64,000 bases of DNA, from positions 24,739,189-24,803,188 of the forward strand of contig OZ022579.1 in the NCBI GenBank assembly GCA_963669155.1, read 5' to 3'. How positions within the stretch are numbered: position 1 is the stretch's first letter; the number at the start of each line of letters is the position of its first letter. This document shows positions 10,901-23,605 of this stretch, in pieces. Under the pieces are notes generated by a model. That model had not been told where the DNA came from. It saw only the letters and a program-made list of their open reading frames with translations, and did not search any database. The translations under genes and the position numbers were made by a program. The stretch comes from Arbacia lixula. Lineage: Eukaryota > Echinodermata > Echinoidea > Arbacioida > Arbaciidae.

Positions 10901-13900
10901 AATGTAAGTTAAATGCACCAATTCGTAAAAATTTTGAATGCAGACAAGTCATGCAATCTTTCTCATAGATTTAGCATCTAAAGAATTAAAAAATATTAAT
11001 TCATTTTCTCAAAGTATCAGGCATCTTTTATAGCTATCCTACTTGTTTCGGAGACTTCTTTTTATGCTAACACAAAGCTTTCAAGCTCTTTGCTAGTCCC
11101 TGATGAGATAATGGAACATACCACATCATTCATATAACATTGACAGCACCGCAAGACCATGAGGTGGCCAAGGATAACCTGTACCTTTTACAGAAGCATG
11201 TTTACCACCACTGTTAAGACAGTGGAACAGACCATAAGATCACACCATCATGTAGTGACATGTGCTTATACATACACAAATTCATACAGGAACATATTGT
11301 AAGCTGTGCTGTATTAGCATACCCCCAAATGTTTCCTTGCTTGTCCCTGATGAGATAATGGAACATACCACATCATTCATATCATTGACAGCAAGGCAAG
11401 ACCATGAGATGGCCAAGGATATCCTGACTCAAGACATTACAAAATAGAATCATTTGTCATCTGGAGTCATGTAGCACATTAATTAGTTCATCTTCATTGA
11501 CACAAAAGGCATTTCTGACAGACAGACATGAACACTGGATCCAGCAAAGTTATAGGTTGTAGGACTTGTAGGACGAAGAAGGGCTAATTACTGCAAGTTG
11601 GCAGTTAACTTTTCCTTGAAATGTAAAACACAAGCCTCGGGGTTGTGTCTACTTTGCAACCAGGACAGGCGATACACCATAGCAATACATCATGCCTATG
11701 TGAACGTTGCTCACCCTATACTCAAAATTGAAAGCATAATCACTCCTCCCAAGAATGGTTGAATTTTTGTCAACCAGGTGCATATTTTGTAATTTGAAAT
11801 GAATTTCCATATGAGAACATGAACATTTATTTTGAAGGGTAAATTGTCCTGAAATGAAAAGTACTTTTGTGTATTGCATACCACAGTGGCTATTAATTTT
11901 TCCAAGGCCTGCAAATGTGACAGTATTTACTAGCTGTTACATACATTTGTTTTTGTTTTTGCTTTTGTGTCACAATCCATCATAAATAATGGAAACTATT
12001 GTCTACTTTGGGGAAAATATGAGAAATATCTTAGCCAGGGGCCATATTCATGAAACCTTACTAAGCCTAGTAAGCTACTAAAAGGCCTGAATTTGCTTAC
12101 TTTCACAGTTAGTTGCAGACCTGACTGAAGCTGCGCTCTAAAAGTGTTTTAATTATCGGCTCGGATTAGCTTAGAAAAATTGGTATTCACGAAATCTTAC
12201 TAGCACTAGTTTCATTCTAGATTCTTTCATAAATTCAGAGTTGGTATAGGGCTACTCTAAGTCACTAGTAAGCAACTCAGTCATTCTCTCACTGACTGTC
12301 GATGTGCCAATATGGTAAGAAGAACTGCTGAACTAGAGAAACTTTATGTGTGTAGTGTGTAGAAAATATGTTTTTCAGGATGAGAGGACAAAGAGGAACC
12401 CATTGGACAAATTTAGTGATCTTTCAACGTGTGCAAAATGTATAGGCTCAAATTAGCTGCCCAGGTAGCTCTTTTTAATATAATCCTACAGTCCAGTCCA
12501 CTACAGGTCCAGGATGTATTAAGCGTAGCTACGCTTCACAATCTTGGTCGCACTCTGGAGGGCATTTAAAATCTACACATCTAAAACACACTGAATAAAC
12601 AATTCCTTTGTTTACTAGATTCATATATTCACTGGCTCACAATTCATAAGTTTTACAAATTGAATACATATATTCATGTTCTAATGTCAATGCATTTTTT
12701 TTTATAAAATAGATAATTGTTATGATGAAGTATTTTGACCGTGTTCTCTCAGATCACTTGTTGATAAATATCTTCAGAATTTATATTGTATTTATCTATC
12801 ATAATCTACATATACTGTACATTATGTTATAAGTATGTTATTATCTTACTTTCAATATTATGGTAAAGCGCATAGAGATAATTTTGTTTAGGTCCTTTAC
12901 ATAAAAATATGTCTAATTTTTGTTGTTGATAATTTGATACATGTAGTGTTTTCATCCTTATCCTCAATGAATTTGCCAAACTTGTCTGCCAAAAAGAGAT
13001 TAACCTCCTGAGGATAGTTTGTCTGTTGGTGGCCTAGTTTCAAGTCTGTGGAATGCATGGACACAACTCAGTGTGCACAAATCTAAGTCTGGAAATAAGG
13101 ACACAGCCTTCTTCCCTGCCTGCTCTCTGCAAGAGGACAGGGCAGAGGGCTTAGTCTTTATTACCAGACATATGTTAACAGACTCAGACATACATGTATC
13201 CATGTACAGCCAAGAAACTATAAGCTAGTATTTTGGTCCATGTTCAAAAGTATAGAAAAAACTTGGCTGTGCACTAGCTACAGAACCATGTTTACATGTG
13301 GCCTTAATTGTTCCTATTGTTCTTGCAGTGATAGACATGATTCTGCTTACATTACTTTTACAATATCACTGTCAAAAACATCTAGTTTCTAAGTAGATTG
13401 TCCTAGTATAAAAGTAGGGAGCAATGTTCTCAGCAATGAATAACAATTTAGTTAGCTTCCATGTGGTGATCGAGCTACTTGGTATTTGAGCTTCAAACTG
13501 GTTCTTCGTTTTGAGATAATTTGTTTCCCACCATTATATAACTCTATTCAACCGTGGACTACCTATGAATAATGAATAAAAATGATCCTACTTCCCTTGC
13601 AAAACTTTTTTTTTTCAATTTGGGGTAATAAAGGAACCATATGTTTCTCTCAACAACACTTTTGTGATCATTCTGATTGTCAGCGCATACTCCATATCTT
13701 AGCAACTTATCCACTCACTAAGGTCTAATTTGCACCAAAGTATGCATGGTTCTGATAGCTTGTATGTGCCATACTTGGTAACTAAGCCTTTTGGGAGCTC
13801 ACTTAGGCCTACATGTAGTTTGATACTAAAGTAGTAGGTTTTCATGAATATGGCCCCTGGTGTGCGTAATGTAAATGTGTTTGAGTTACTGTTCAATATG

Positions 13901-16900
13901 TTTTCAAAAGTTCAAGTTCCATTTTGCTTCTAATAATTCAGATTTCACTCACAATTTAATGTGTTAGCAACTTTGAAGTCTCCGAAACAGAACTGCTTAT
14001 TACATAATGCATGCAGAAAATAAAACAAAATCTAATATGGCAAGTTAAACATTCCTCGAAATTATTAGTATTTATCATTCTAATACTTAGTATAAACATA
14101 TAAAGAACCCATATTAATTCTTCCTTCTTATGTAATGTTTAATACCAATACAAAAGATTAAATAAGCCGGATTAGTATTCAAGCTAATGAATAGAATCTT
14201 AAACTCAGTTGCTCTCTATTGCAATGCTTCAAAATGTACATTTGATGACAGTTAAAGGTATTACTAAAGACAAAAAACGCATGCTCCTTACTAAGCCTAC
14301 CTTATTCAGAATAACATAGCATGTTAGCAAATTTGAAGTCTCCGAAACATAAGGTTGTCACTAACTTGAAGCTTCCAAGACACATATTGCTGATCATTCT
14401 ACCATTCTAACATTCTATGTTTCATTGAATGCCATCTGTGTGAAATTTGCTGAGCCATATCAGTTTATTGTTGCTTATATTGTCCAACGATTCAACACAA
14501 GTAATTGTTGCCATTATTTAATTTGAGCGTGGATAGGCATACTCGAAAAACACTCAGTTACTTGAAAATTATAAGTTGGTTTACTTTGTTTGACCTGTTT
14601 TGTAGTGCTAAGTTTACAGTTTGATATGATGTTAACATAAAGGTTAAATTGTAATGACTATTATACCCTAGAGATAATCTTAAACAATGTTAGCAAAATT
14701 GAAGTCTCCGAAACAAACCATTTTGTTAGCTGAAGTCTCCGAAACACAAACTTGTGAAATTTTCAACTTTTGTATTTGAGATGCGATTGCTTTTGAACTT
14801 TCGCAGGAAACTAGCCCCCACTGAAAGGTTTTTGTATAACAATTCTTATTTTGTATTTTCTCCTGCAAGATAAGTAAATCTAAAAAATGCAATGTTTTAA
14901 CCATTTTTTGTCTGATATTTGAAAAAGATATCGAAATTTTCAGAATACCAAATAAGATTGAAGGAAAAAGATCTTTTTGCATTTAAGTACATATGTATGG
15001 GATATCAGAAAATGGTAATTCACATACATTTGACAAAAGCTTTTGTAAAATATGCAGTAAAATAAAAATGTTGTTTTTTGTCAAAATAATAACATTTGTC
15101 ATCTTTTCTCTATTTTTTCTCAAATTTCAAAAGTAGCCTATGCTCCAAAACCAAAAAAAATCAATGATTTAGACATTTCTGCTTTTGATTTTTATAGAAA
15201 CATGTATGGAAACACATTTTGAAATTTTGGCCCCAAAAACCAAATGTTACACCCTTGATTGTGAAAATGACCGTATACTACTGGCATATTCTGTTCGTAT
15301 TGCTGGAAAATGGCATTGAAAGATACATAATGTATTATGTCACTTTTAATTCTTCGCTGTGAGACCTTATACGCTGTACACTCCTGATCGTAATTGAAGA
15401 TGTTGATAGAAATGGCATTGAAAGATGTAGGTTCTTAGCTGCTAGGTGCCTTTTGAGTCTACACTGTTAAACAAACATTAATACTGTACGCTGTTTCCTA
15501 GTCGTAATTGGAGATATGGCTACAAAATGATGGAAATGGCATTGATAGATAGGTTCTTAGCTGCTACATGTACATGTAGGTGCCTTTATTTCTACACTGT
15601 TAGACACGTGAACATTATGCTACTACCGGTATATATCCTGTTTGTAATTACAATTCATGGAAATTGCATTGAAAGATACAAGTTTTTAGCTAGAAATGCC
15701 TTTGAATTCTACACTGTTAGACATGTACGCTGTACACTATATCCTGGTCGTAATTGGAGATAAGGTTACAATTCATGGAAATGGCTTGGTAGCCTACATA
15801 TTTTGTAGCTACAGTTACATGAATGTTATGTTTATTTATGTTACATTGCAATCAGAACTACCGTACATGAATGTATCCAAGTGTACTGCACATGTATGCA
15901 CATACACTTGATCTCCCTCTCTAAACTACAGGAGGAATGGTGCTTTTTACATTTAACTCTAGTGTTTGCCATCATGTGTATTTTTTTTTATCTATAATGC
16001 ACAAATCCCATAGAACATCCATTGGCCTGACACACAAAGTGTTATTAAAAGTCATAAAGATATTTGGTACATGTAGAAGAGTGATAATCCAGTGTGCATA
16101 CCAGCTAGTCCATATCTCCTTCGATGTGATGTCACTCAAAGACAGAATATTTCCCTGAGGGATAGGCCTTTAACAATATTTTATCTACTTTGTTATTTGT
16201 TGTTCAAAGAAAGCTTCTTTTTAATTGGTTTATATGTAGAGGGTCTGTTCCATTTCAGTGTGGAGACTGAATTGAGAAGTTCATGTATATATTACAATGA
16301 AATTTTCTGGATAATGTCATGCAAAGTGACCCAAATACAGTAAAATAATGCAAAAATATACTATGTGTAATATTTCTCGCTCATGCTCTTGCAGTCAACG
16401 AGGGTAGACAAATCGCAGCAGGCGTCTCACAGGGATGGCAATGGGGATGCGAGACCCAGCGATGGCTGCATCCCAGAGGAAGATGAGGAGGTGGAGGACA
16501 TCAGAGATCTGCTCATCAATCACGATGACATCTTGCCAGTCAACGACAGCATGATGGAGGAGGCAGCGAGTGACAGAACGAGGAACGAGGGAGGAGGAGG
16601 AGATAGAGACGGAGAGGGAGGACAAGAAGAGGAGGGGGATATAGAGAGTAGGACGCAGCACCTCACCGGCCCACAGAAGACCAAGAAGCTGGTGGAAGAG
16701 GTGGCCAAGCTGATGTCCGATGAGCAGAAGGCAGAGGAGAGAAGGTGAGTGTATAGTTGTCTGTATACACCACCAACTGATTTGATCTGAGGTCAAAGGT
16801 TGAGAGTGACTGGTCTTAAACTTAGTTACTTAGTCCATAGTCGGCTTCACTATTCTGTATTTTATCTGAGTATTGTAAGTTATTCTGAGTATTATCTAAT

Positions 16901-17457
16901 CATCAATTTAAATGATAAATGTTTTATCTTCAGAATTCTGGTACGCACCTTACAAACATTTTAAGCAGTATCAAACCCACTCGTGACAAAGTACCACAGA
17001 TGTATGTAGTTTGGACTATACATTTTGATATCATATCAAATGAAAGACCATGTATGTTCATTATATTTCAATGAAATATGACATGATTTTCATGTATCAC
17101 CTTTGCAATGATTTGTCAACGTAAAAAGAGATTAAATAATCACCAAGCAGTTCCAATTTATGTCTAGCTTTAATTCATAATGATGTAATCAAATGTTTCT
17201 GCTCTTGAGTTTAGACAAACTTAGTGCAAACGATGATACCAGCTTTCAGACTTGAGATTTTGCAGCTGGATGTCAGACACATTCCATGTACTTAGCATCA
17301 GTCTTCCCCTTTTCCCCTCTTTCTCTTTCCTCTTCTCACCCGCAGGATTCAGTCAGAGCAGCTAGAAGCCATCTTCAAACTTGTCCAGAACCAGCAGGAC
17401 ACGTTTGGCATTGAGTCAATGGAAGATATACAAGATCAGTTCAAGCTCTACGCATAG
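7957..17457 (+). CDS. MXRA7: Matrix-remodeling-associated protein 7-like (MXRA7-like) membrane protein
   Basis: Three coding exons join in phase: 7957-8124 (ends AAA|GTGAGT), 16395-16744 (CTTGCAG| start, AG|GTGAGT end) and 17346-17457 (CCGCAG| start, TAG stop). The product is 209 aa; human MXRA7 is about the same length. Residues ~13-31 (FYVTAALVTCAAVLVSFKW) form a single N-terminal membrane anchor. The middle (57-170) is acidic and low in complexity (EEDEEVEDIRD, GGGGDRDGEGGQEEEGD). The C-terminus (EERRIQSEQLEAIFKLVQ...DIQDQFKLYA) matches the conserved C-terminal block of MXRA7, including the EQL.AIFKL core, and is the basis of the call. The biochemical function of MXRA7 is not established. 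The start is the first ATG upstream of the anchor. Intron 1 (8.3 kb) is mostly transposon. The last exon follows a strong pyrimidine tract (17304-17343). Confidence 0.85.
8199..8800 (+). other. Degenerate duplicate of MXRA7-like exon 1, split by a MITE
   Basis: 8199-8210 plus 8746-8800 read GTCTCCTTTAA / GTGGGTCTATGGTGACAAC and then CTCCCACTGC. Exon 1 at 8041-8100 reads GTCTCCTTCAAGTGGGTCTA, then GGTGACAAC, then GCCCACTGC. The two are collinear with a ~9-base gap. The TTAA used as target by the intervening MITE arises from a C-to-T change in TTCAAG. I see no splice sites, so it looks like a dead tandem duplicate about 150 bp downstream of the exon. Confidence 0.55.
8207..8749. repeat. TTAA-flanked foldback element, 543 bp
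   Basis: TTAA at 8207-8210 and 8746-8749 flanks inverted arms AGGGTTACTAAATT...AATTTAGTAACCCT. The arms continue inward as AAGTTCCCACTAATCTA, TTTGCCGCAATAAAGTCTCA and GACGAAAATTTGA, all found inverted on the right. The total palindrome is about 200 bp per arm around a unique centre. TTAA duplication with AGGG ends is the piggyBac-type pattern. Confidence 0.88.
9597..9722. repeat. Minisatellite unit left of the 5.55-kb element
   Basis: This single unit (GTAATTGGAGATGTGGTTAC, AATGGCATTGAAAGATAG, CTTAGCTG, ACATGTACATGTAGGTGCCT, ACACGCTGTA) is homologous to the units right of the element at 15276-15790. Confidence 0.8.
9723..15273. mobile_element. 5.55-kb inverted-repeat element with an internal ~28-bp motif array, no transposase seen
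   Basis: Terminal inverted repeats of about 29 bp begin YGGTCATTTTCACAATCAAG and run on through GGTGTAACATT. The left copy is 9723-9751; the right copy is its complement ending at 15273. TA lies outside each end (9721-9722, 15274-15275). The interior is very AT-rich, and no open frame over ~100 codons or with transposase motifs was found, so it is probably non-autonomous. Spread over both subterminal regions are about ten copies of a motif GTTAGCA-N(3-6)-GAAGTCTCCGAAACA: 10091-10120 (-), 10291-10317 (+), 10466-10508 (+, double), 10669-10699 (-), 11043-11073 (-), 13962-13989 (+), 14322-14349 (+), 14689-14715 (+), 14725-14746 (+), and a degenerate one near 14356-14382. The element fills most of MXRA7-like intron 1 and interrupts a minisatellite. 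Confidence 0.8.
12036..13860. mobile_element. Nested 1.8-kb element with CAGGGGCCATATTCATGAAA ends
   Basis: The left end (12036-12062) and the inverted right end (ending 13860 as TTTTCATGAATATGGCCCCTGG) match over about 22 bp; the arms then share TACTA and TAAGCCT words. No coding capacity was seen. A 115-bp relative with the same ends lies at 58872-58986. It is wholly inside the 5.55-kb element, so it either inserted later or is a piece captured by it. Confidence 0.7.
15276..15790. repeat. ~120-bp minisatellite, about 4-5 units
   Basis: Units share GTCGTAATTGGAGAT, TACAATTCATGGAAATGGCA, TTGAAAGATA, TTCTTAGCTGCTA, AGGTGCC, TTCTACACTGTTAGAC and ACGCTGTACACTATATCCTG. Unit length varies from about 90 to 150 bp. 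One more unit is left of the 5.55-kb element. Confidence 0.85.
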
Positions 17458-18222
17458 CCCCTCCCCGTTTCCCACTCACCAGGCGTTATTCCCATCTCAT
17501 TATCATAAAGGGGCTTGGCCATTTCTCTTTCTGTCTAGACTTATTATTCCATCACCAAGTCTCATTTTGCATAGATGCAATCTAAGATATAGTCAGGATC
17601 AAATTCAATCTGTATGCATATCTTAACCTTGCTGTGCACTATTGTACTGTATTGCACAATTTCCACTGGGGCTAATTAGTTGTCTGTGGAGATAGAATCA
17701 CCGTGAGAAACCATGTAATGTTTTTACTAGCGGTATGTCTTCATTATGATGTGTTTCCTTTCCTCATCCTATCCCAGAAGGCTCATTTGGCATAACCTTG
17801 CCATAAGATGTGTACAGAATCTGTTGGAGCTATTTGCATGGAAGACAACCCACCTACTGGGCACCACCTTACTCTCAGTCAATTATGTCCAGACTTGACT
17901 TTTCCCCGCCTCAAGCTGCAAAGCCATTTGCTTTGATATTGCCTTCTTGTCAAGAAGGTGTAGGTAGTAAATGGTGCCGGCTCAGATGCTTTTTTTGGCA
18001 CCCTCGCTGATAAGAGCTTTTTGTCTGTCTACCAGTTAATAGTGAATGGAGAATAATCTTATACAGTTTAGGTGTTGTTTAGGATGGTTTTGCAATCTCT
18101 GATATAAAAATGATTAATAGATTGTGTTTATTGGCACAGCCTTGTGACTTTTCATTAGTAGTCTCTCCATCTGACAGTGAAGTTAAACTCATATGCTTGC
18201 GTAGCATCATATTTGTAATCTC

Positions 18223-18551
18223 TTAAAGATGGCGTGTCCCTTTTACAAACATCTGCAAACTTCACAAAAGTTTGCACATATTTAGCACATATCTTTGGGA
18301 AACCAACTGTGAAATTTTAAGGTCAGGGGTACTATAACTCTCGTAGAATAAATGAAAATCTAACTAATTTTCACTGAGATTTGACTATTTTTGTGGTACG
18401 AAAAAATCAATTATTGAAGATTATTTCCTCAAAACCGAATATTACGCTTTGTCGATTCCAGGGAAAGGTTATATAGCCACTCTCTCTCAAATGATGACAA
18501 AGTCAGGGAACTTTAAGAATTAGGTCTGTAAGAGGGATGGGCTACCTTTAA
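18223..18551. repeat. TTAA-flanked MITE, 329 bp, imperfect arms
   Basis: TTAAAGATGGCGTGTCCC at the left matches GGGATGGGCTACCTTTAA inverted at the right; CTTTTACAAAC pairs with GTCTGTAAGAG. TTAA lies at both edges. Confidence 0.6.
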
Positions 18552-21500
18552 CTCTCAAAATGCTGATCTATAGAGTACTGAAGTGTGACATCATATGGGC
18601 ATGTTCCCACGTTGTCCAGATGAGACCAAATTACGAGGATAGAGCAAACAGCAGTGATCATAGCAGGGACTCTTATTGTGAGTGCCCAACACTCACAGGC
18701 ACTCACAATAGAAACTGTCAGACCAGTGCAAGTCATCTTACTTGAGTGATGTTGTTTATTACACAGATGTATTAATTTTGAAAAATTCTCAATTTGCATT
18801 ATGTATTTATTTTGATAGTCACTCTGCAATAAATTGTATTGTTTTGCATTGTGATGTTCAAGCTACCCTGTGATTTACTGTGTTGAGTTGGACCAACTGT
18901 ATACTGGGGTTTGCACTCTGGAAGGCAGGTCTACCGTCAAGGAAATATCATTCCAGAAGTATAGTTACAGTCGATATGTCACAGTTCTTAGCTTATTTTC
19001 TTTGGAAATTAACAAAACGTGTGTCATCCTCTGTCTCTAAAACTGAGGGAAAGTATTGTGGGAGCCTGATTTTACAAAATTATTCAAACTCTTTGAACCA
19101 TACTGCGCAGAGGTGCCCTTGTTAGCTATGGGAGCTTTTATTTATGTTGTTTGAGTGCTAAATCACCCTGAACCCCCATATATTTTGTCTCACTGCCATC
19201 AAAACTTTTCCACATGCATGGCTTGTTTGATTGAGGGCAGTATATATGTATACTGAACACAATTATGCATACATGCTTTTGTGCAATCACATCTCCTCTT
19301 GGACGATTGCTGGGATAAATCACTGTAGGAAATCCCACTTATGTTTGCTCCTCAAAATACATGTAGAAAAGGATGTAAACTGATATTAACGCTATGTGTG
19401 CCAGATAAACTCCTGCTCAATATATATATTAAACTTGAACTATTTCTATGGGCTTTAAAATTTTCAATGAATTGGTCGTTGGAGGAGAAATCCAACTGAA
19501 CTGTCCTCACAGCACTGTGACCTAGCTGTGCTCTACTAAATCTGACCTTTAGTCTACAGTTGTTTTGAAGGTAGTGTGCATCTTTTTGCTGTCAAAATCA
19601 CATTTAAAGATATTGCATGACCATTAGAATGGCATATTAAATACAGCCAGGCAAAGGGAGTTCTTTTTTCCTTTTCCAAATCAGGGTGAGAGTAGTAATA
19701 GAGATGAAATATATTGTGTAATTACCATGTATCTTTCACGTCACTGGCAATTGCCTTTCAGTATCCAAGTCTTGTGATTGAGTCTTATTTGTGAGGGTGC
19801 TTTTGTGAGCAATATATTATAGCCATCAGATTTGTACATGTACCAGAGATTTCTGTAGACCTTCTGACCAGGGATGTGTTATGGAAGGATATGAAGCAAC
19901 TTTCTTTCTTTGAACCCATGTGCCAAGCCGCTGAAAAGTTATGGTGTTCTCAACAGGTGCTGTTCAGGTGTTTGAACAATTATGAACATGATTGTGTGGC
20001 AACGGCTTCTCAGAGAGAACAAAAGAAATGTACTGTCTCATTTCGCTTGTCCCGTTCTGTTAATGGCATTAATACTCTCATGAGAACAACAGGTATCAGC
20101 AAACACAAATAAACAAGTTTTTCACGTAAAATATCTCTGCTGCACGCAAACACATACAAACGCCGTTAATGATAATACACAGCTCAATATATCATTTTGA
20201 GAGTGGTTGAATCCCCCAAATGCACAAGATGTCGGGAAGTGAAGAAATTAATTTTGTAAGTAATACAAATAGCTTATACGTCCGATTTTTAATGATTCCT
20301 CAATACTTTTCAAAACAAAAGCAGAGTATTAGGATCTGTCATTATCTGCCGTTAACTTCCTTACAGTTTGCAAACGAATTTGTCAAAAACAAAATCTCTA
20401 CAGACTAATGGGAAATTAAAGAAATTTCTTTTCAACTTGACATCAGCTAAATGTCGGCTCGGCACATGGAACATCAAAGCATTGTCATGATTATGGAATT
20501 CTTTTGACATTCATGAGCACGCTTTAGAACCCATACAGATGTTTGAATGTATTATGCTCGAGTTTATACTCCTTCCCAACACCTCCCTGTTCAGACTAGT
20601 TTACAGCATTACATGATTTTGTAGATTGTGTTTGCAGTGAGAAATTGTTGGTTGCCATGGTGTTGTATTGCACATATTCCCATTTATGTTCCCATTTATC
20701 GTGCATTCCTGCGTGGAGAATTTGTACAAAAATGTGTTGCCTGTGGTTGTTACAGTCTGTCGTATTTATTGCAATCTTTGTATATTTTATGATTAAAACC
20801 CTGGTCACATCTGGCCGGCTAGCGTAAACGGGACGTCAACTTGATGGAAAATTTGCGAAAAATCATATTTGACAACCGTCTTCTCAGCCTCTGCTCGAGG
20901 TTTCCTACAAAAGGAAATGCAACAGCTCAAACGTTACCATACAAGGAGGTTTAATGGCTGGAAGCCATTGATGATTTTGCTGTGCGCTTGGCATACGTTT
21001 TCGCAATTGGGTCAGATGTGACTGGATTGTTAGATAGGAAAGATGACCAATTACATATATTTTGCATATTGTGTTGTTGTTCTACAGTACATGGGCTGAT
21101 GGAGTTTGTTCTCTTGTGCAGACATGCATGTATGATAGTTAATGTTACCAGATTATGCCTTTCTCCACCACGTCCCCTCCCAATCCATCCCTCACCTCCC
21201 CTGACATTATTTGTAATGCATGCATTATTCATGAACATGTTATTCAGGTATTTCCCATCGATGTCATGAAGTGTATATTAAGAAATCTTTTGGATTCTAT
21301 TGGTACACACATTTGCCTCCGGAGTCAATTTTTTTTTTTTGTGAAGTACTTGTACATGTAAGTATAATTTATCATTTTTTTTATTTTGTGTGTGTTTTTC
21401 TGATATATATAGAGATAAACACTTCTTTTCATATAGATGTAAGGATATATGGAACTAGTATCCCATTTTTGGTAATCCCCAATCTTGTATATCTATATTT

Positions 21501-22860
21501 TGAATATTGTGCATCATCACTCACTCAAAGCATTTCCTTTAAAGACCCCTTCACACTCTTGCAAGAGAAATTAGTGATTGAAACTTGATGAAAATCATTA
21601 AAAAGTAACCAAAACGTGTTGAGAAATGTGCACAAAAATAAAAATGTAACCGTTAGACGAATGCATATCAAGTAAATCGTTAGCACACATTTATTTAAGG
21701 GAGCCTTAGGGTGGTGAAGGCTTTTGTGATTTCTGCGTCAATAATGATTATATTCATGTAATGAATTGACCCAGGGTAGAGGAATGCTAATACTTTTGTA
21801 ATTGTTTGCTTGGTGCAATACGCATATTTAGCTCTGCTTTCAAACTTTGGTTGAATTCGCAATGAAATGTGTGCATTAACTTCTAGATGGAAAGAAAAGA
21901 AAGTGACATTTGTTTTTCATGCTGTATTGCAGAAAAACTCAAGCCTAATTTTCAGCACAAATTCACTGAACACCTTGCAAATTAGATGTGAAGATGCTGT
22001 TTTGAATCAATATTACAGAGTTATTGTTGGTATTTCACATTTTGTGATTTTTGTTTTATATATGTATATGAAGGTCAAAGCAGTTGATAGTACAAGTAAC
22101 TCGAGTATGGAATATGATTGAAGTGGATATATAAAAGAATTCAATGTGTGTTGTAATTGCTTTATGGTGTATAATTTATGTTAAGTTAAATGATTTTGAG
22201 TTAACAATGTTATGAAAGGTACAATTTACAAAACCTTGAAAACAAGTTAGCTTTGCAGTTTTTGAACATGGTGTTATTTATGATCATAAATACTCATTGC
22301 AATATATGTTGCTTGTTGATATAGCTATATTCGGTATTTTTCTGGTCAGAAAAAAAAATCAATCCATTACCATATCTCTTCTTTTTTTTTTAGTTGTTAA
22401 TCTGTGTTGTATGATTAATCTGATATCGCATTGCAAGTAACTAAGTCAATTTTTATATGGTTATTTGATGTACATATTTCTATTTAATAACTTAATTAAA
22501 TAATTGATATACATGTTTTACAAACGTTCCGTTTTCTAGTTGAGATTTCTTTAGTGGTTATTTACTTGCAGTGCTATGTTCTTGCCCCTTTCCATGTGTA
22601 TAGATGGTCTTGTTACATTAAAAGTTATTTACATATTCTTGATACAAAACAACTGGTTCATCATCTCCTTTTCATTCACTATTTTAGTGTAGTAACAGGT
22701 GTTTTTGCATGCGTGTGTGGATGTGTGTGTGTGTGGATGTGTGTGTGTTGTGTTGGGTGGAGCTGGCAATTCATCTGGTCCCCAAATCACATTTTACTTG
22801 TATTGTTTATGAAACCCTGATGTGATAACAGGTTTGAAAAATATATTGAAAGAAAAGTCT

Positions 22861-22909
22861 CAACTAATAAAAGTGACACCAAATATTTTGAGTATAGGCA
22901 TACATGATG

Positions 22910-23001
<92 letters not shown>

Positions 23002-23141
23002 GAGGAAAAAAGAGATTTGAGATACAAAAGAATGAACTTCTTGTAGGATTTAAAGAAAAGTTGTTGATGGTGAGAGACAAAGTCCAATTTCAACTAATAA
23101 CAGTGACACCAAGTATTCGTGAGTAGTATGCATGCATGATG

Positions 23142-23203
<62 letters not shown>

Positions 23204-23343
23204 AAAAAAGAGAGATTTGACGTACAAAAGAATGAGCCTCTTGTAGGATTTAAAGAAAAGTTGTTGATGGTGAGAGACAAAGTCCAATTTCAACTAATAA
23301 CAGTGACATCAAGTATTCGTGAGTATAGGCATACATGATGGCT

Positions 23344-23394
<51 letters not shown>

Positions 23395-23605
23395 AAAAAA
23401 GAAGAGATTTTATGTACTAAAGAATGAACCTCTTGTAGGATTTAAAGAAAAGTTGTTTATGATGAGAGACAAAGTCCAATTTCAACTAATAAAAGTGACA
23501 CCAACTACATGTATTTTGGCGTATAGGCATACATGATGGCTGAGAGAGAGAGAGAAAAAAGAGATTTGAGATACAAAAGAATGATCCTCTTGTAGGATTG
23601 AGGAA
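22861..23605. repeat. Four-unit tandem repeat, each unit with its own GA microsatellite
   Basis: Units begin CAACTAATAA(A/C)AGTGACA at 22861, 23091, 23291 and 23483 (last unit truncated). Each has CATACATGATGGCTGA or a close variant, a (GA)n run, a short AAAAGAGATTT stretch and, at its end, CTTGTAGGATT. The GA runs shorten along the array: about 84, 57, 46 and 13 bases. Confidence 0.95.

Noticed and set aside
20982..21588. Moderate frames around 21 kb as an extra gene
   Set aside because: Overlapping frames, no conserved motif and no splice sites; likely 3'UTR or intergenic.
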